Shown in pieces: positions 6,629 to 13,474 of a DNA stretch of 20,224 nucleotides (the first letter of the stretch is position 1; every line of letters begins with the position of its first letter). The stretch spans positions 1 through 20,224 of the forward strand of contig CAVLCU010000031.1 in NCBI GenBank assembly GCA_963661545.1. The letters run 5' to 3'. The notes below the pieces were generated by a model. It saw only the letters and a list, made by a program, of their open reading frames with translations. It made no database searches and was not told the DNA's origin. Source of the stretch: Scatomonas sp963661545 (GTDB lineage: Bacteria > Bacillota > Clostridia > Lachnospirales > Lachnospiraceae). The translations under genes and the position numbers were made by a program.

Positions 6629-6661
6629 AAAAAAAACCTCCTTTGCATGGCAAGGGGAGGT
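6629..6661 (-). terminator. Riboswitch expression platform: terminator hairpin that contains the thiT ribosome binding site
   Basis: On the minus strand, ACCTCC (6661-6656) pairs with GGAGGT (6641-6636), extended by TTGC/GCAA around a CAT loop. Eight U's (6636-6629) follow and run straight into ATG 6628. The stem includes the GGAGG ribosome binding site, so folding could both stop transcription and hide the translation start. Confidence 0.75.
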
Positions 6662-6664
6662 GGC

Positions 6665-6760
6665 GATTCAGCGCTTCCTTACGCCGGTACTAACCGGTTC
6701 AAGTAATGAGGGTCAGAAGCCTTCCGGCCTCAATCTCAGCATGTGCTCCCCTAGCAAGTA
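6665..6760 (-). promoter_or_regulatory. TPP riboswitch (thi box) upstream of thiT
   Basis: Read on the minus strand, the aptamer has all the core thi-box blocks in order: GGGGAGC (ending near 6752), GCTGAGA (6740-6734), a GAGGCC-GGAA-GGCTTC hairpin with a GNRA loop, GACCC (6714-6710), CTTGAACC, then GGTTAGTACCGGCG and TAAGGAAGC (to 6673). This matches the known consensus CUGAGA...ACCC...GAACCUGAUCUGGNUAAUACCAGCGUAGGGAA. Binding of thiamine pyrophosphate should favour the terminator just downstream and so reduce thiT expression. Confidence 0.93.
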
Positions 6761-6774
6761 TTTTATTTAAGGCA

Positions 6775-6803
6775 AGTATATTCTGCAAGATGAGTCTTGT
6801 CAA
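6775..6803 (-). promoter_or_regulatory. Promoter of the TPP riboswitch-thiT transcript
   Basis: Minus-strand TTGACA (6803-6798), 17-bp spacer and TATACT (6780-6775). Transcription should begin near 6768, just before the aptamer. The promoter is divergent from the ptb promoter, with the two -35 boxes about 24 bp apart. Confidence 0.8.
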
Positions 6804-6826
6804 TACTTTTTTGCCTTCAAAAACCA

Positions 6827-6855
6827 TTGACCCGCCCTTCATTCAGTGCTAAACT
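6827..6855 (+). promoter_or_regulatory. Promoter of ptb-buk
   Basis: TTGACC (6827-6832), 17-bp spacer and TAAACT (6850-6855), 40 nt before the ptb start. Transcription should start near 6862, which places the shared AT-rich motif (6862-6879) at the start of the transcript. Confidence 0.6.
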
Positions 6856-6861
6856 AAGTTT

Positions 6862-6879
6862 GTTAAAAAAATATTTATA
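6862..6879 (+). promoter_or_regulatory. AT-rich motif shared with the thl promoter region (ptb copy)
   Basis: GTTAAAAAAATATTTATA differs at one position of 18 from the copy at 9014-9031 before thl. The TTGTTAA beginning at 6860 equals one half-site of the clostridial Rex consensus (TTGTTAA-N4-TTAACAA); the second half-site is poor. Its place just after the -10 box would suit a repressor. Confidence 0.4.
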
Positions 6880-6895
6880 GTGTGAGGTGTAGCAC

Positions 6896-7813
6896 ATGAG
6901 TAAGAGTTTTGATGATATCATTTCCAAAGCAGGGACGGGTCCCCTGCAGAAGCTGGCTGTTGCGGTAGCCCAGGACGATGCCGTGCTGGAGGCTGTAAGA
7001 ACTGCCAAGGATCGGGGCATAGCGGATGCCATCCTGGTGGGGGATGAGGCTCAGATTCGTCAGATTGCTGCTTCCATGAACATCTCCCTGGAGGAGTTCG
7101 AGATTATCAATGAGCCGGATGTTGCGGCTGCAGCCCTGAAGGCAGTGGAATTGGTGCATGACAAGAAGGCGGACATTCTTCTGAAGGGATATCTGGACAC
7201 GAAAATGTTCCTGAAGAGCCTGCTGAACAAGGAAGTGGGTCTTCGTACCGGCAAGATGATGTCCCATGTCTGTGTATTTGAGATTGAGGGCATTGACCGC
7301 CTGCTCTTCTTCACGGATGTGGCTTTCAATACCTATCCCAGCCTGGAGGACAAGGTTCATATCATTGAGAATACCGTGGAGGTAGCCCATGCCTGCGGCA
7401 TCGAGTGTCCCAAGGTAGCTCCCTTGTGTGCCGTGGAGGTAGTGAATCCCAAGATGCCTCCCACAGTGGACGCTCAGGCTTTGACGGAGATGTATGAACG
7501 AGGCGAGATCAAGGGCTGCCAGGTATACGGCCCTCTGTCTATGGATCTGGCCATTGACGAGGAAGCGGCTCGTCATAAGAAGGTGGACAATCCCGTGGCC
7601 GGTCATGCGGACGTCCTGCTTTTCCCCAATATCGATGCAGGAAATATCACCTACAAGATTCTGATTCGTACCGCCAGGGTGAAGAATGGCAATGTGCTTC
7701 TGGGAGCCTCTGCCCCTGTGATTCTGACTTCCCGCTCCGATGATTCCGAGACCAAAGTGAATTCCATCGCCTTTGCCGCAGTGATTTCCAAGGCAATGGC
7801 TCAAAAAGCTTAA
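6896..7813 (+). CDS. ptb: Phosphate butyryltransferase
   Basis: 305 residues, typical for Ptb. The enzyme converts butyryl-CoA and phosphate to butyryl phosphate and CoA in the cytosol, the first of two steps that yield ATP at the end of butyrate fermentation. The protein belongs to the PTA/PTB acyltransferase family: ADAILVGDEAQIR, ADILLKGYLDTKMFLKSLLNKEVGLR, LLFFTDVAFNTYPSLEDKVHIIENTV, GPLSMDLAID, HADVLLFPNIDAGNITYK and a C-terminal SETKVNSIAFAAV. The butyryl call rather than acetyl rests on overall similarity and on the adjacent butyrate kinase gene. ATG 6896 is preceded by a modest GAGGTG. The stop codon overlaps the buk ribosome binding site, so the two are co-transcribed and probably coupled. 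Confidence 0.93.
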   Translation: MSKSFDDIISKAGTGPLQKLAVAVAQDDAVLEAVRTAKDRGIADAILVGDEAQIRQIAASMNISLEEFEIINEPDVAAAALKAVELVHDKKADILLKGYLDTKMFLKSLLNKEVGLRTGKMMSHVCVFEIEGIDRLLFFTDVAFNTYPSLEDKVHIIENTVEVAHACGIECPKVAPLCAVEVVNPKMPPTVDAQALTEMYERGEIKGCQVYGPLSMDLAIDEEAARHKKVDNPVAGHADVLLFPNIDAGNITYKILIRTARVKNGNVLLGASAPVILTSRSDDSETKVNSIAFAAVISKAMAQKA

Positions 7814-7826
7814 GGAGGATTACATG

Positions 7827-8897
7827 ATGGGATACAAACTACTGATTATCAACCCAGGCTCCACATCTACCAAGATCGGTATCTTTGAGGACGAGACTCT
7901 TTTATTTGAAGAAACTCTGCGTCATACCTCAGAAGAAATCGGCAGATATAACCTGATCGTGGAACAGATGGATTTCCGCAAGCAGCTGATTCTGGACTTC
8001 CTGGCAGGGAAGAACTTCGACATCAAGGAACTGTCCGCTGTCATCGGCCGTGGCGGCCTTTTAAAGCCCATTCCCGGCGGCACCTATGCTACCAGCGATG
8101 CCCTCCTGGAAGATCTGCGCATCGGACGCCAGGGTCAGCACGCTTCCAACCTGGGAGGATTGTTGGCTAAGGAAATCGCTGCCCCCCTGGGAATCCCTTC
8201 CTATATTGTTGACCCGGTAGTAGTGGATGAGATGACTCCGGTAGCTCGCTACTCCGGTCTGCCGGAGATTCCCCGTATCAGCATTTTCCATGCCCTGAAT
8301 CAGAAGGCAGTAGCCAAGAGATATGCCAAGGAGAAGGGAGTTCCCTACGAGTCCCTCAACCTGATCATTGCCCATATGGGGGGCGGTGTCTCCGTAGGCG
8401 CTCATCACGGCGGACGGGTCATCGATGTCAATAATACCCTGGATGGCGATGGCCCCTTCTCTCCGGAACGCTCCGGCTCCCTGCCCACCGGCGGCTTGGT
8501 GAAACTGTGCTTTTCCGGCAAATATACCCAGGCGGAGATTGCCAAGAAGCTGAATGGCAAGGGAGGTCTCACGGCCTATATGGGAACCAACGATATGAAG
8601 GAACTGTCCGAGATGGCCTTTGATCAAAAGGATGCCAAGGCAGAGAGTATTTTCCATGCCTTTACCTATCAGGTGTCCAAGGAAATCGGTGCCCTGGCTG
8701 CTGTTTTGCAGGGCAAGGTGGATCAGATCATTCTGACCGGAGGCATTGCCTATGGCAAACAGGTGGTAGAGGAAATCAAGGCACATGTGGGCTTCATCAG
8801 TGAGGTAACCGTATATGCAGGAGAAGACGAGCTGCTGGCCTTGGCTCAGGGCGGTCTTCGGGTGCTGCGGGGAGAAGAGCCCGCTATGGAATACTAA
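7827..8897 (+). CDS. buk: Butyrate kinase
   Basis: About 356 residues, as usual for Buk. It transfers phosphate from butyryl phosphate to ADP, giving butyrate and ATP. The acetokinase/ASKHA fold is seen in the N-terminal IINPGSTSTKIGIFEDE phosphate loop, GRGGLLKPIPGGTY, the HMGGGVSVGAHHGGRVIDVNNTLDGDGPFSPERSGSLP block and LTGGIAYGKQ near the C-terminus. Two ATGs stand in tandem at 7824 and 7827; AGGAGG (7813-7818) is 8 nt from the second, which gives the usual MGYKLLIINPG start, so I prefer 7827. It follows ptb by 13 nt and ends just before a strong terminator, closing a two-gene operon. A branched-chain fatty acid kinase would look similar, but the neighbouring butyrate genes favour buk. Confidence 0.94.
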   Translation: MGYKLLIINPGSTSTKIGIFEDETLLFEETLRHTSEEIGRYNLIVEQMDFRKQLILDFLAGKNFDIKELSAVIGRGGLLKPIPGGTYATSDALLEDLRIGRQGQHASNLGGLLAKEIAAPLGIPSYIVDPVVVDEMTPVARYSGLPEIPRISIFHALNQKAVAKRYAKEKGVPYESLNLIIAHMGGGVSVGAHHGGRVIDVNNTLDGDGPFSPERSGSLPTGGLVKLCFSGKYTQAEIAKKLNGKGGLTAYMGTNDMKELSEMAFDQKDAKAESIFHAFTYQVSKEIGALAAVLQGKVDQIILTGGIAYGKQVVEEIKAHVGFISEVTVYAGEDELLALAQGGLRVLRGEEPAMEY

Positions 8898-8903
8898 ATC
8901 CAG

Positions 8904-8943
8904 AAGAAAAGCAGACAACCTTGTCCGGCTGTCTGCTTTTCTT
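8904..8943 (+). terminator. Terminator of ptb-buk
   Basis: AAGAAAAGCAGACA (8904-8917) pairs perfectly over 14 bp with TGTCTGCTTTTCTT (8930-8943), with a 12-nt loop. The 3' arm supplies the U-rich tract, and an A-rich 5' arm makes it a plausible terminator on either strand. Confidence 0.85.
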
Positions 8944-8952
8944 GGCTTAAAA

Positions 8953-8991
8953 TCAGGCATTTGTCCCATGCGGACAAAATGCAAATCCTGA
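8953..8991. promoter_or_regulatory. Inverted repeat upstream of the thl promoter
   Basis: TTTGTCC-CATGC-GGACAAA (8960-8978) is a perfect 7-bp inverted repeat. It extends through GCA/TGC with one bulged A to TCAGG (8953-8957) and CCTGA (8987-8991). It has no U-tract. It lies about 46 bp upstream of the thl -35 box, where it could be a protein-binding site; the function is not known. Confidence 0.4.
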
Positions 8992-9013
8992 ATTGGTAGA
9001 ATCAGAAAAAATC

Positions 9014-9031
9014 GTTAAAAAAATATTGATA
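9014..9031 (+). promoter_or_regulatory. AT-rich motif shared with the ptb promoter region (thl copy)
   Basis: GTTAAAAAAATATTGATA matches the ptb copy at 17 of 18 positions and ends 5 bp before the thl -35 box. It may be a shared regulator site or an UP element; the position differs from that in ptb, where the motif follows the -10. Confidence 0.4.
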
Positions 9032-9036
9032 AATAT

Positions 9037-9065
9037 TTGACATATCAAGCGGGATGGAGTATAGT
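9037..9065 (+). promoter_or_regulatory. Promoter of the thl-crt-hbd operon
   Basis: Perfect TTGACA (9037-9042), 17-bp spacer and TATAGT (9060-9065). Transcription should start near 9072, leaving a 5' leader of about 40 nt. This is the strongest promoter by sequence in the butyrate region. Confidence 0.85.
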
Positions 9066-9111
9066 GGGTTTATACAAAAACTAAAATGCATTGTTTCAAG
9101 GAGGTCAAAAC

Positions 9112-10293
9112 ATGGCAAAAAAGGTTGTTTTAGCAGGTGCTTGTCGTACCGCCATCGGGAGCATGGGCGGTGCTTTAAGCACAACCCCTGCAGCGGATCT
9201 GGGAGCAATCGTAATTAAGGAAGCCCTGAAGCGGGCAGGAGTAGCCGCCGACAAGGTAGACACGGTATACATGGGCTGTGTCATCCAGGCAGGTTTAGGC
9301 CAGAACGTGGCAAGACAGGCATCCATCAAGGCCGGTCTTCCGGTAGAGGTTCCGGCCATGACGATCAACATTGTCTGTGGTTCCGGACTGAATTGTGTCA
9401 ATATGGCAGCCGCCATGATCCAGGCAGGAGAGGCGGATATCGTAGTGGCCGGAGGCATGGAGAATATGTCCATGGCACCTTATGCCCTGAAGAATGCCCG
9501 TTATGGCTACCGCATGGGCAATGCCCCCATGGTGGATACCATGGTCAATGACGCCCTGTGGGATGCCTTCAATGATTATCATATGGGAATCACTGCCGAG
9601 AATGTGGCAGAACAGTGGAAGCTGACCAGAGAGCAGCTGGATGAGTTCTCTGCCAACAGCCAGCAGAAGGCCTGCGCTGCCATCGAAGCAGGCAAGTTCA
9701 AGGACGAGATCGTTCCGGTGGAAGTGAAGAAGAAGAAAGAGACCATCGTATTTGATACCGACGAAGGCCCCCGTAAGGGAACCACAGCAGAGGGGATTGC
9801 CAAGCTGCGTCCCGCCTTCAAGAAGGATGGTATCGTAACCGCAGCCAATGCCTCCTCCATCAACGACGGAGCAGCAGCCGTCGTGGTCATGAGCGAGGAA
9901 AAGGCTAAGGAACTGGGTGTTACCCCTATGGCTACCTGGGTAGGGGGCGCTCTGGGTGGGGTAGATCCCTCCATCATGGGAGTAGGACCTGTGGCTGCTA
10001 CCAGGAAGGTTATGGATAAGACCGGCCTTAAGGTATCTGACATGGATCTCATCGAGGCCAATGAGGCCTTTGCCGCCCAGTCCCTGGCTGTTGCCCATGA
10101 TCTGGAGTTTGATATGTCCAAGGTCAATGTCAACGGCGGAGCCATCGCTCTGGGACATCCCGTAGGAGCTTCTGGATGCCGTATCCTGGTCACCCTCCTT
10201 CATGAGATGCAAAAGAGAGATGCCAAGAAGGGTCTGGCTACTCTGTGCATCGGCGGCGGCATGGGTTGTGCCACCATCGTAGAGAGAGACTAA
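9112..10293 (+). CDS. thl: Acetyl-CoA C-acetyltransferase (thiolase)
   Basis: 393 residues, the standard length. It condenses two acetyl-CoA to acetoacetyl-CoA, the entry step to butyrate. The acyl-accepting Cys is C89 in NIVCGSGLN. The C-terminal catalytic pair is H349 in GGAIALGHPVGASG and C379 in CIGGGMGCA. The N-terminal ACRTAIGSMGG and EAFAAQSLAVAHDL are also family marks. AAGGAGGT (9098-9105) is 6 nt before ATG 9112, which makes this start clear; the upstream in-frame TTG at 9091 precedes that site. It is the first gene of a run with crt, hbd and probably adh-aldh, behind its own strong promoter. Confidence 0.96.
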   Translation: MAKKVVLAGACRTAIGSMGGALSTTPAADLGAIVIKEALKRAGVAADKVDTVYMGCVIQAGLGQNVARQASIKAGLPVEVPAMTINIVCGSGLNCVNMAAAMIQAGEADIVVAGGMENMSMAPYALKNARYGYRMGNAPMVDTMVNDALWDAFNDYHMGITAENVAEQWKLTREQLDEFSANSQQKACAAIEAGKFKDEIVPVEVKKKKETIVFDTDEGPRKGTTAEGIAKLRPAFKKDGIVTAANASSINDGAAAVVVMSEEKAKELGVTPMATWVGGALGGVDPSIMGVGPVAATRKVMDKTGLKVSDMDLIEANEAFAAQSLAVAHDLEFDMSKVNVNGGAIALGHPVGASGCRILVTLLHEMQKRDAKKGLATLCIGGGMGCATIVERD

Positions 10294-10325
10294 AGCTCAG
10301 GAAACCAAGATAGAGAGAAAAAGCT

Positions 10326-10369
10326 GCCCTTCCGGCGCAAAAAGCCAGCCGCTTGCGCGCCAGAAGGGC
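10326..10369 (+). other. Intercistronic hairpin between thl and crt
   Basis: GCCCTTC (10326-10332) pairs with GAAGGGC (10363-10369). After one mismatch, GGCGC pairs with GCGCC, forming a long GC-rich stem. No U-tract follows, so it is more likely an mRNA processing or stability element than a terminator. Confidence 0.55.
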
Positions 10370-10395
10370 GGTCTGTCGGATGAAAGGAGACTTCC

Positions 10396-11172
10396 ATGGA
10401 ATTTGTGAATTATGAGGTAGAAGGTGCCGTTGGCATACTTACCATTAACCGTCCCAAGGCTTTGAATGCCTTGAACAGCCAGGTGCTGGATGACCTGAAT
10501 GCTGCCCTGGATGGGGTAGATCTGGATGTAGTACGTGCCCTGATCCTGACGGGAGCAGGGGAGAAGTCCTTCGTGGCAGGGGCTGATATCGGAGAGATGA
10601 GCAATCTGACCAAGGAAGAGGGGGAAGCCTTCGGCAAGAAGGGAAATGATATTTTCCGCCGGATCGAGACCTTCCCCATCCCTGTAATTGCTGCCATTAA
10701 CGGCTTTGCCTTAGGAGGCGGCTGCGAGATTTCCATGAGCTGCGATATCCGTATCTGCTCGGAAAATGCTGTATTTGGTCAGCCGGAAGTTGGCCTGGGC
10801 ATCACCCCCGGATTCGGCGGTACCCAGAGACTGGCTCGCCTGATCAGCGTAGGCAAGGCCAAGGAGATGATCTACGGCGCCCGCAATATCAAGGCAGATG
10901 AGGCTTATCGCATCGGCCTGGTAAACAATGTATATCCCCTGGAAGAGCTGCTGCCTGCAGCCAAGAAGCTGGCAGCCACCATCGCCCGCAACGCCCCCAT
11001 TGCCGTACGCAATTGCAAGAAGGCCATCAACGAGGGACTGCAGGTGGATATGGATCAGGCTATTGTGATCGAAGAGAAGCTCTTTGGCGATTGCTTCGAG
11101 TCTTATGACCAGCAGGAAGGCATGAAGGCTTTCCTGGAGAAGAGAAAGGTAGAGGCCTTCCTGAACAAGTAA
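10396..11172 (+). CDS. crt: Short-chain enoyl-CoA hydratase (crotonase)
   Basis: 258 residues, typical of crotonase. It dehydrates 3-hydroxybutyryl-CoA to crotonyl-CoA. The oxyanion hole and catalytic segments are present: SFVAGADIGEM (58-68), INGFALGGGCEISMSCDIRI (101-120) with Glu111, and AVFGQPEVGLGITPGFGGTQRLARLIG-like sequence with Glu131. ATG 10396 follows AAAGGAGA. It sits 102 nt after thl, with a stable hairpin in the gap, and 107 nt before hbd, with a second hairpin, so transcript stability of the three genes may differ. No oddities in length or composition. Confidence 0.94.
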   Translation: MEFVNYEVEGAVGILTINRPKALNALNSQVLDDLNAALDGVDLDVVRALILTGAGEKSFVAGADIGEMSNLTKEEGEAFGKKGNDIFRRIETFPIPVIAAINGFALGGGCEISMSCDIRICSENAVFGQPEVGLGITPGFGGTQRLARLISVGKAKEMIYGARNIKADEAYRIGLVNNVYPLEELLPAAKKLAATIARNAPIAVRNCKKAINEGLQVDMDQAIVIEEKLFGDCFESYDQQEGMKAFLEKRKVEAFLNK

Positions 11173-11174
11173 GT

Positions 11175-11212
11175 GCCCCTTCCGCCGACCTGCGTAGGTT
11201 GACCGATGGGGC
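11175..11212 (+). other. Intercistronic hairpin between crt and hbd
   Basis: GCCCC (11175-11179) pairs with GGGGC (11208-11212), and within it ACCT-GCGT-AGGT (11188-11199) forms a second small stem. No U-tract follows. With the thl-crt hairpin, each junction of this operon carries a GC-rich structure. Confidence 0.45.
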
Positions 11213-11279
11213 TTCTTGCGCGGTCCCGGCGATATATGGATGAGAGATTGTTGTAAATAAGACCAATGGAGGAAACAAG

Positions 11280-12125
11280 ATGAAAGTAGGTATTATTGGA
11301 GCAGGAACTATGGGTTCCGGAATTGCACAGGCTTTTGCACAGACAGAGGGATATGAGGTATGTCTGTGTGATATCAATGAGGAATTGGCAGCCAATGGCA
11401 AGAAGAAGATTGCCAAGGGCTTTGAGAAGAGAGTGGCCAAGGGTAAGATGGATCAGGCTGCAGCCGACGCTATTCTCAACAAGATCAGCACCGGGGTGAA
11501 GGATATCTGCACCGATTGTGATCTGGTAGTAGAGGCAGCCCTGGAGAATATGGCCATCAAGAAGCAGACCTTCAAAGAGCTGCAGGAGATCTGCAAGGCA
11601 GACTGTCTCTTTGCTACCAATACCTCTTCTCTGTCCATCACAGAGATCGGCGCAGGCCTGGATCGTCCGGTGATCGGCATGCACTTCTTCAATCCGGCTC
11701 CGGTTATGAAGCTGGTAGAGGTAATCGCAGGCTTGAATACTCCGGCAGAGATGGTAGATAAGATCAAGGCCATCTCAGTAGAGATCGGCAAGACCCCGGT
11801 ACAGGTAGAGGAGGCTGCAGGCTTCGTGGTGAACCGCATCCTGGTTCCCATGATCAATGAGGCTGTGGGCATTTACGCAGATGGCGTGGCTTCCGTGGCT
11901 GACATTGATACGGCTATGAAGCTGGGCGCCAACCATCCCATGGGTCCCCTGGAGCTGGGAGATCTCATCGGCCTGGATATTTGTTTGGCAATTATGGAAG
12001 TTCTCTACCATGAGACAGGGGATTCCAAGTATCGTCCCCATCCCCTGCTGCGCAAGATGGTTCGCGGAGGCAAGCTGGGACGCAAGACCGGAATGGGCTT
12101 CTACGATTATCACAAACAGGCATAA
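11280..12125 (+). CDS. hbd: 3-hydroxybutyryl-CoA dehydrogenase
   Basis: 281 residues, as usual. It reduces acetoacetyl-CoA to 3-hydroxybutyryl-CoA with NAD(P)H. An N-terminal Rossmann motif, GAGTMGSG (7-14), binds the cofactor, with Asp31 near the end of the second strand, which suggests NADH. The catalytic His is H135 in GMHFFNPAPVMKLVEV, with S117 in NTSSLSIT and the NRILVPMINEA helix following. The C-terminal domain carries LGANHPMGPLELGDLIGLD and ends with RKTGMGFYDY. ATG 11280 follows TGGAGGAAA. It is third in the thl-crt-hbd run. In many clostridia bcd-etfBA would be beside these genes; here an alcohol dehydrogenase gene follows after 164 nt. Confidence 0.95.
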   Translation: MKVGIIGAGTMGSGIAQAFAQTEGYEVCLCDINEELAANGKKKIAKGFEKRVAKGKMDQAAADAILNKISTGVKDICTDCDLVVEAALENMAIKKQTFKELQEICKADCLFATNTSSLSITEIGAGLDRPVIGMHFFNPAPVMKLVEVIAGLNTPAEMVDKIKAISVEIGKTPVQVEEAAGFVVNRILVPMINEAVGIYADGVASVADIDTAMKLGANHPMGPLELGDLIGLDICLAIMEVLYHETGDSKYRPHPLLRKMVRGGKLGRKTGMGFYDYHKQA

Positions 12126-12289
12126 GGATTTCTTGACGGGGTTTTTCGAGAATATGCACGTGTATGGAAAAAAATACAAATATTCGAAGACGCATTTGTC
12201 CTTTTTGGATAATGATATTTTGCTGGCGATTCGCTATAATAACAACATACAGATTGTGCAATTTTTATAATGGTTGAGGAGGTGTTTTT
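12126..12289 (+). other. AT-rich gap between hbd and the alcohol dehydrogenase gene
   Basis: This 164-nt stretch holds no ORF. A perfect TATAAT (12235-12240) and another at 12266-12271 are possible -10 boxes, but neither has a good -35 at 16-18 bp. GAATAT and ATATTC around 12152 and 12181 could form a weak stem. No intrinsic terminator was found, so the dehydrogenase genes may be read from the thl promoter, from an internal promoter, or both. Confidence 0.4.
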
Positions 12290-13447
12290 GTGAAACTTGC
12301 GAATTGGAATTTGTTTTGCCCTACATTTTTTGGAACAGGTGCCTGTACCATGGTAGGCGAAAAGGCGAAGGAAATGGGAATGCACAAGGTCATGGTGGTA
12401 ACGGAGAAGGACCTGATCCAATTCAAGGTGGCTACCCAGGTGATCGAAACCCTGGAGAAGGAAGGACTTGAGGTGGCAATCTTTGATGCGTGCAAGGCAG
12501 ATGCCCCCAGTGATATCTGTGATGCAGGTGCAGCATTTGCAAGAGAACACAAGGTAGACGGCATCGTTGCAGTCGGCGGCGGAAGCAGCATTGATACGGC
12601 AAAGGCTATCTGCATTGTGGTAGGAGAAGGGGGAAAGACCATTAAGGATTATTACACCTGTCTGGAACCTAAGCGGGTGCTGAAGCTGATTGCTATCCCT
12701 ACCACGGCTGGAACCGGAAGCGAGAATTCTCAATATGCGGTAATCGGTGACAGTGAGACAGGGGTGAAGGAAGTTCCTCAGTATCGTCCGGACCTGGCTT
12801 TGGTAGATCCGGTTCTGACCTATACACTTCCTGCCAGCCAGACAGCAGCTACCGGTATGGATGCCCTGGCTCACTGTGCAGAGGCTATTACCTCTCAGTT
12901 CTGGAATCCTTATGCCAATATCTTCTCCGCAGAGGGCATTCGCCTGGTTCTGAAGTGGCTGCCTACCGCAGTGAAGGAGCCCAAGAATGAGAAGGCCAGA
13001 GAGATGATGTCCTTTGCAGCTAACCTGGGTGGCATGGCCATCAAGGAATGCTCCTGCCATATCGGACATGCCTGGTCTCAGTGCTTCGGCGGAAAATATC
13101 ATGTACCCCACGGATTGGGATGCGCCTGGGGACTTCCCGGAGCCATGGTATTTGCGGCAAAGCATTGTGACAGGGAAGACGTGGAACTGGTTGCCGATGC
13201 TATGGGTATTACCTATGACAGCAATACCAGCCCGGAAGAGATGGCGAAAAAGATGGGAGACTGTGTCATCGAGCTGATGAAGGAAGTGAAGATTCCGTCT
13301 CTCAAGAGCATGGGCTATACGCTGGAAGATTGTCTGAGCGTGGCAGATCGTTTTGAGCATGACGCAGCCTTCGCAGGATGCCAGGGCAATCCTACCATCA
13401 AGGATGTAGAAGAATTCATCCGCTATACCTACGAGGCTTACCAATAA
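12290..13447 (+). CDS. Iron-containing (type III) alcohol dehydrogenase
   Basis: 385 residues, typical for the family. It interconverts a primary alcohol and aldehyde with NAD(H). The nucleotide-binding GGGSSIDTAK (96-105) and TTAGTGSE (138-145) are present. Metal ligands are predicted as D191 and H195 (GMDALAHCAEA), H260 (CHIGH) and H274 (HVPHG), with the 14-residue spacing of the last two as in FucO. The start is a GTG with AGGAGG 7 nt upstream. It is 27 nt before the aldehyde dehydrogenase gene, so the two are one unit. The substrate cannot be told: butanol/butyraldehyde is suggested by the neighbours, but diol or 4-hydroxybutyrate enzymes of this family look similar. N-terminal CPTFFGTGACTMVGEKAKEMG is a family variant. 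Confidence 0.88.
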   Translation: MKLANWNLFCPTFFGTGACTMVGEKAKEMGMHKVMVVTEKDLIQFKVATQVIETLEKEGLEVAIFDACKADAPSDICDAGAAFAREHKVDGIVAVGGGSSIDTAKAICIVVGEGGKTIKDYYTCLEPKRVLKLIAIPTTAGTGSENSQYAVIGDSETGVKEVPQYRPDLALVDPVLTYTLPASQTAATGMDALAHCAEAITSQFWNPYANIFSAEGIRLVLKWLPTAVKEPKNEKAREMMSFAANLGGMAIKECSCHIGHAWSQCFGGKYHVPHGLGCAWGLPGAMVFAAKHCDREDVELVADAMGITYDSNTSPEEMAKKMGDCVIELMKEVKIPSLKSMGYTLEDCLSVADRFEHDAAFAGCQGNPTIKDVEEFIRYTYEAYQ

Positions 13448-13474
13448 GAAGAGTGGACCGGAGGGAAATCGATC

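Noticed and set aside
12110..13444. Long minus-strand open frame opposite the alcohol dehydrogenase gene
   Set aside because: It is a shadow of a well-supported gene; its translation is rich in His, Cys and Ser and lacks any recognisable motif.
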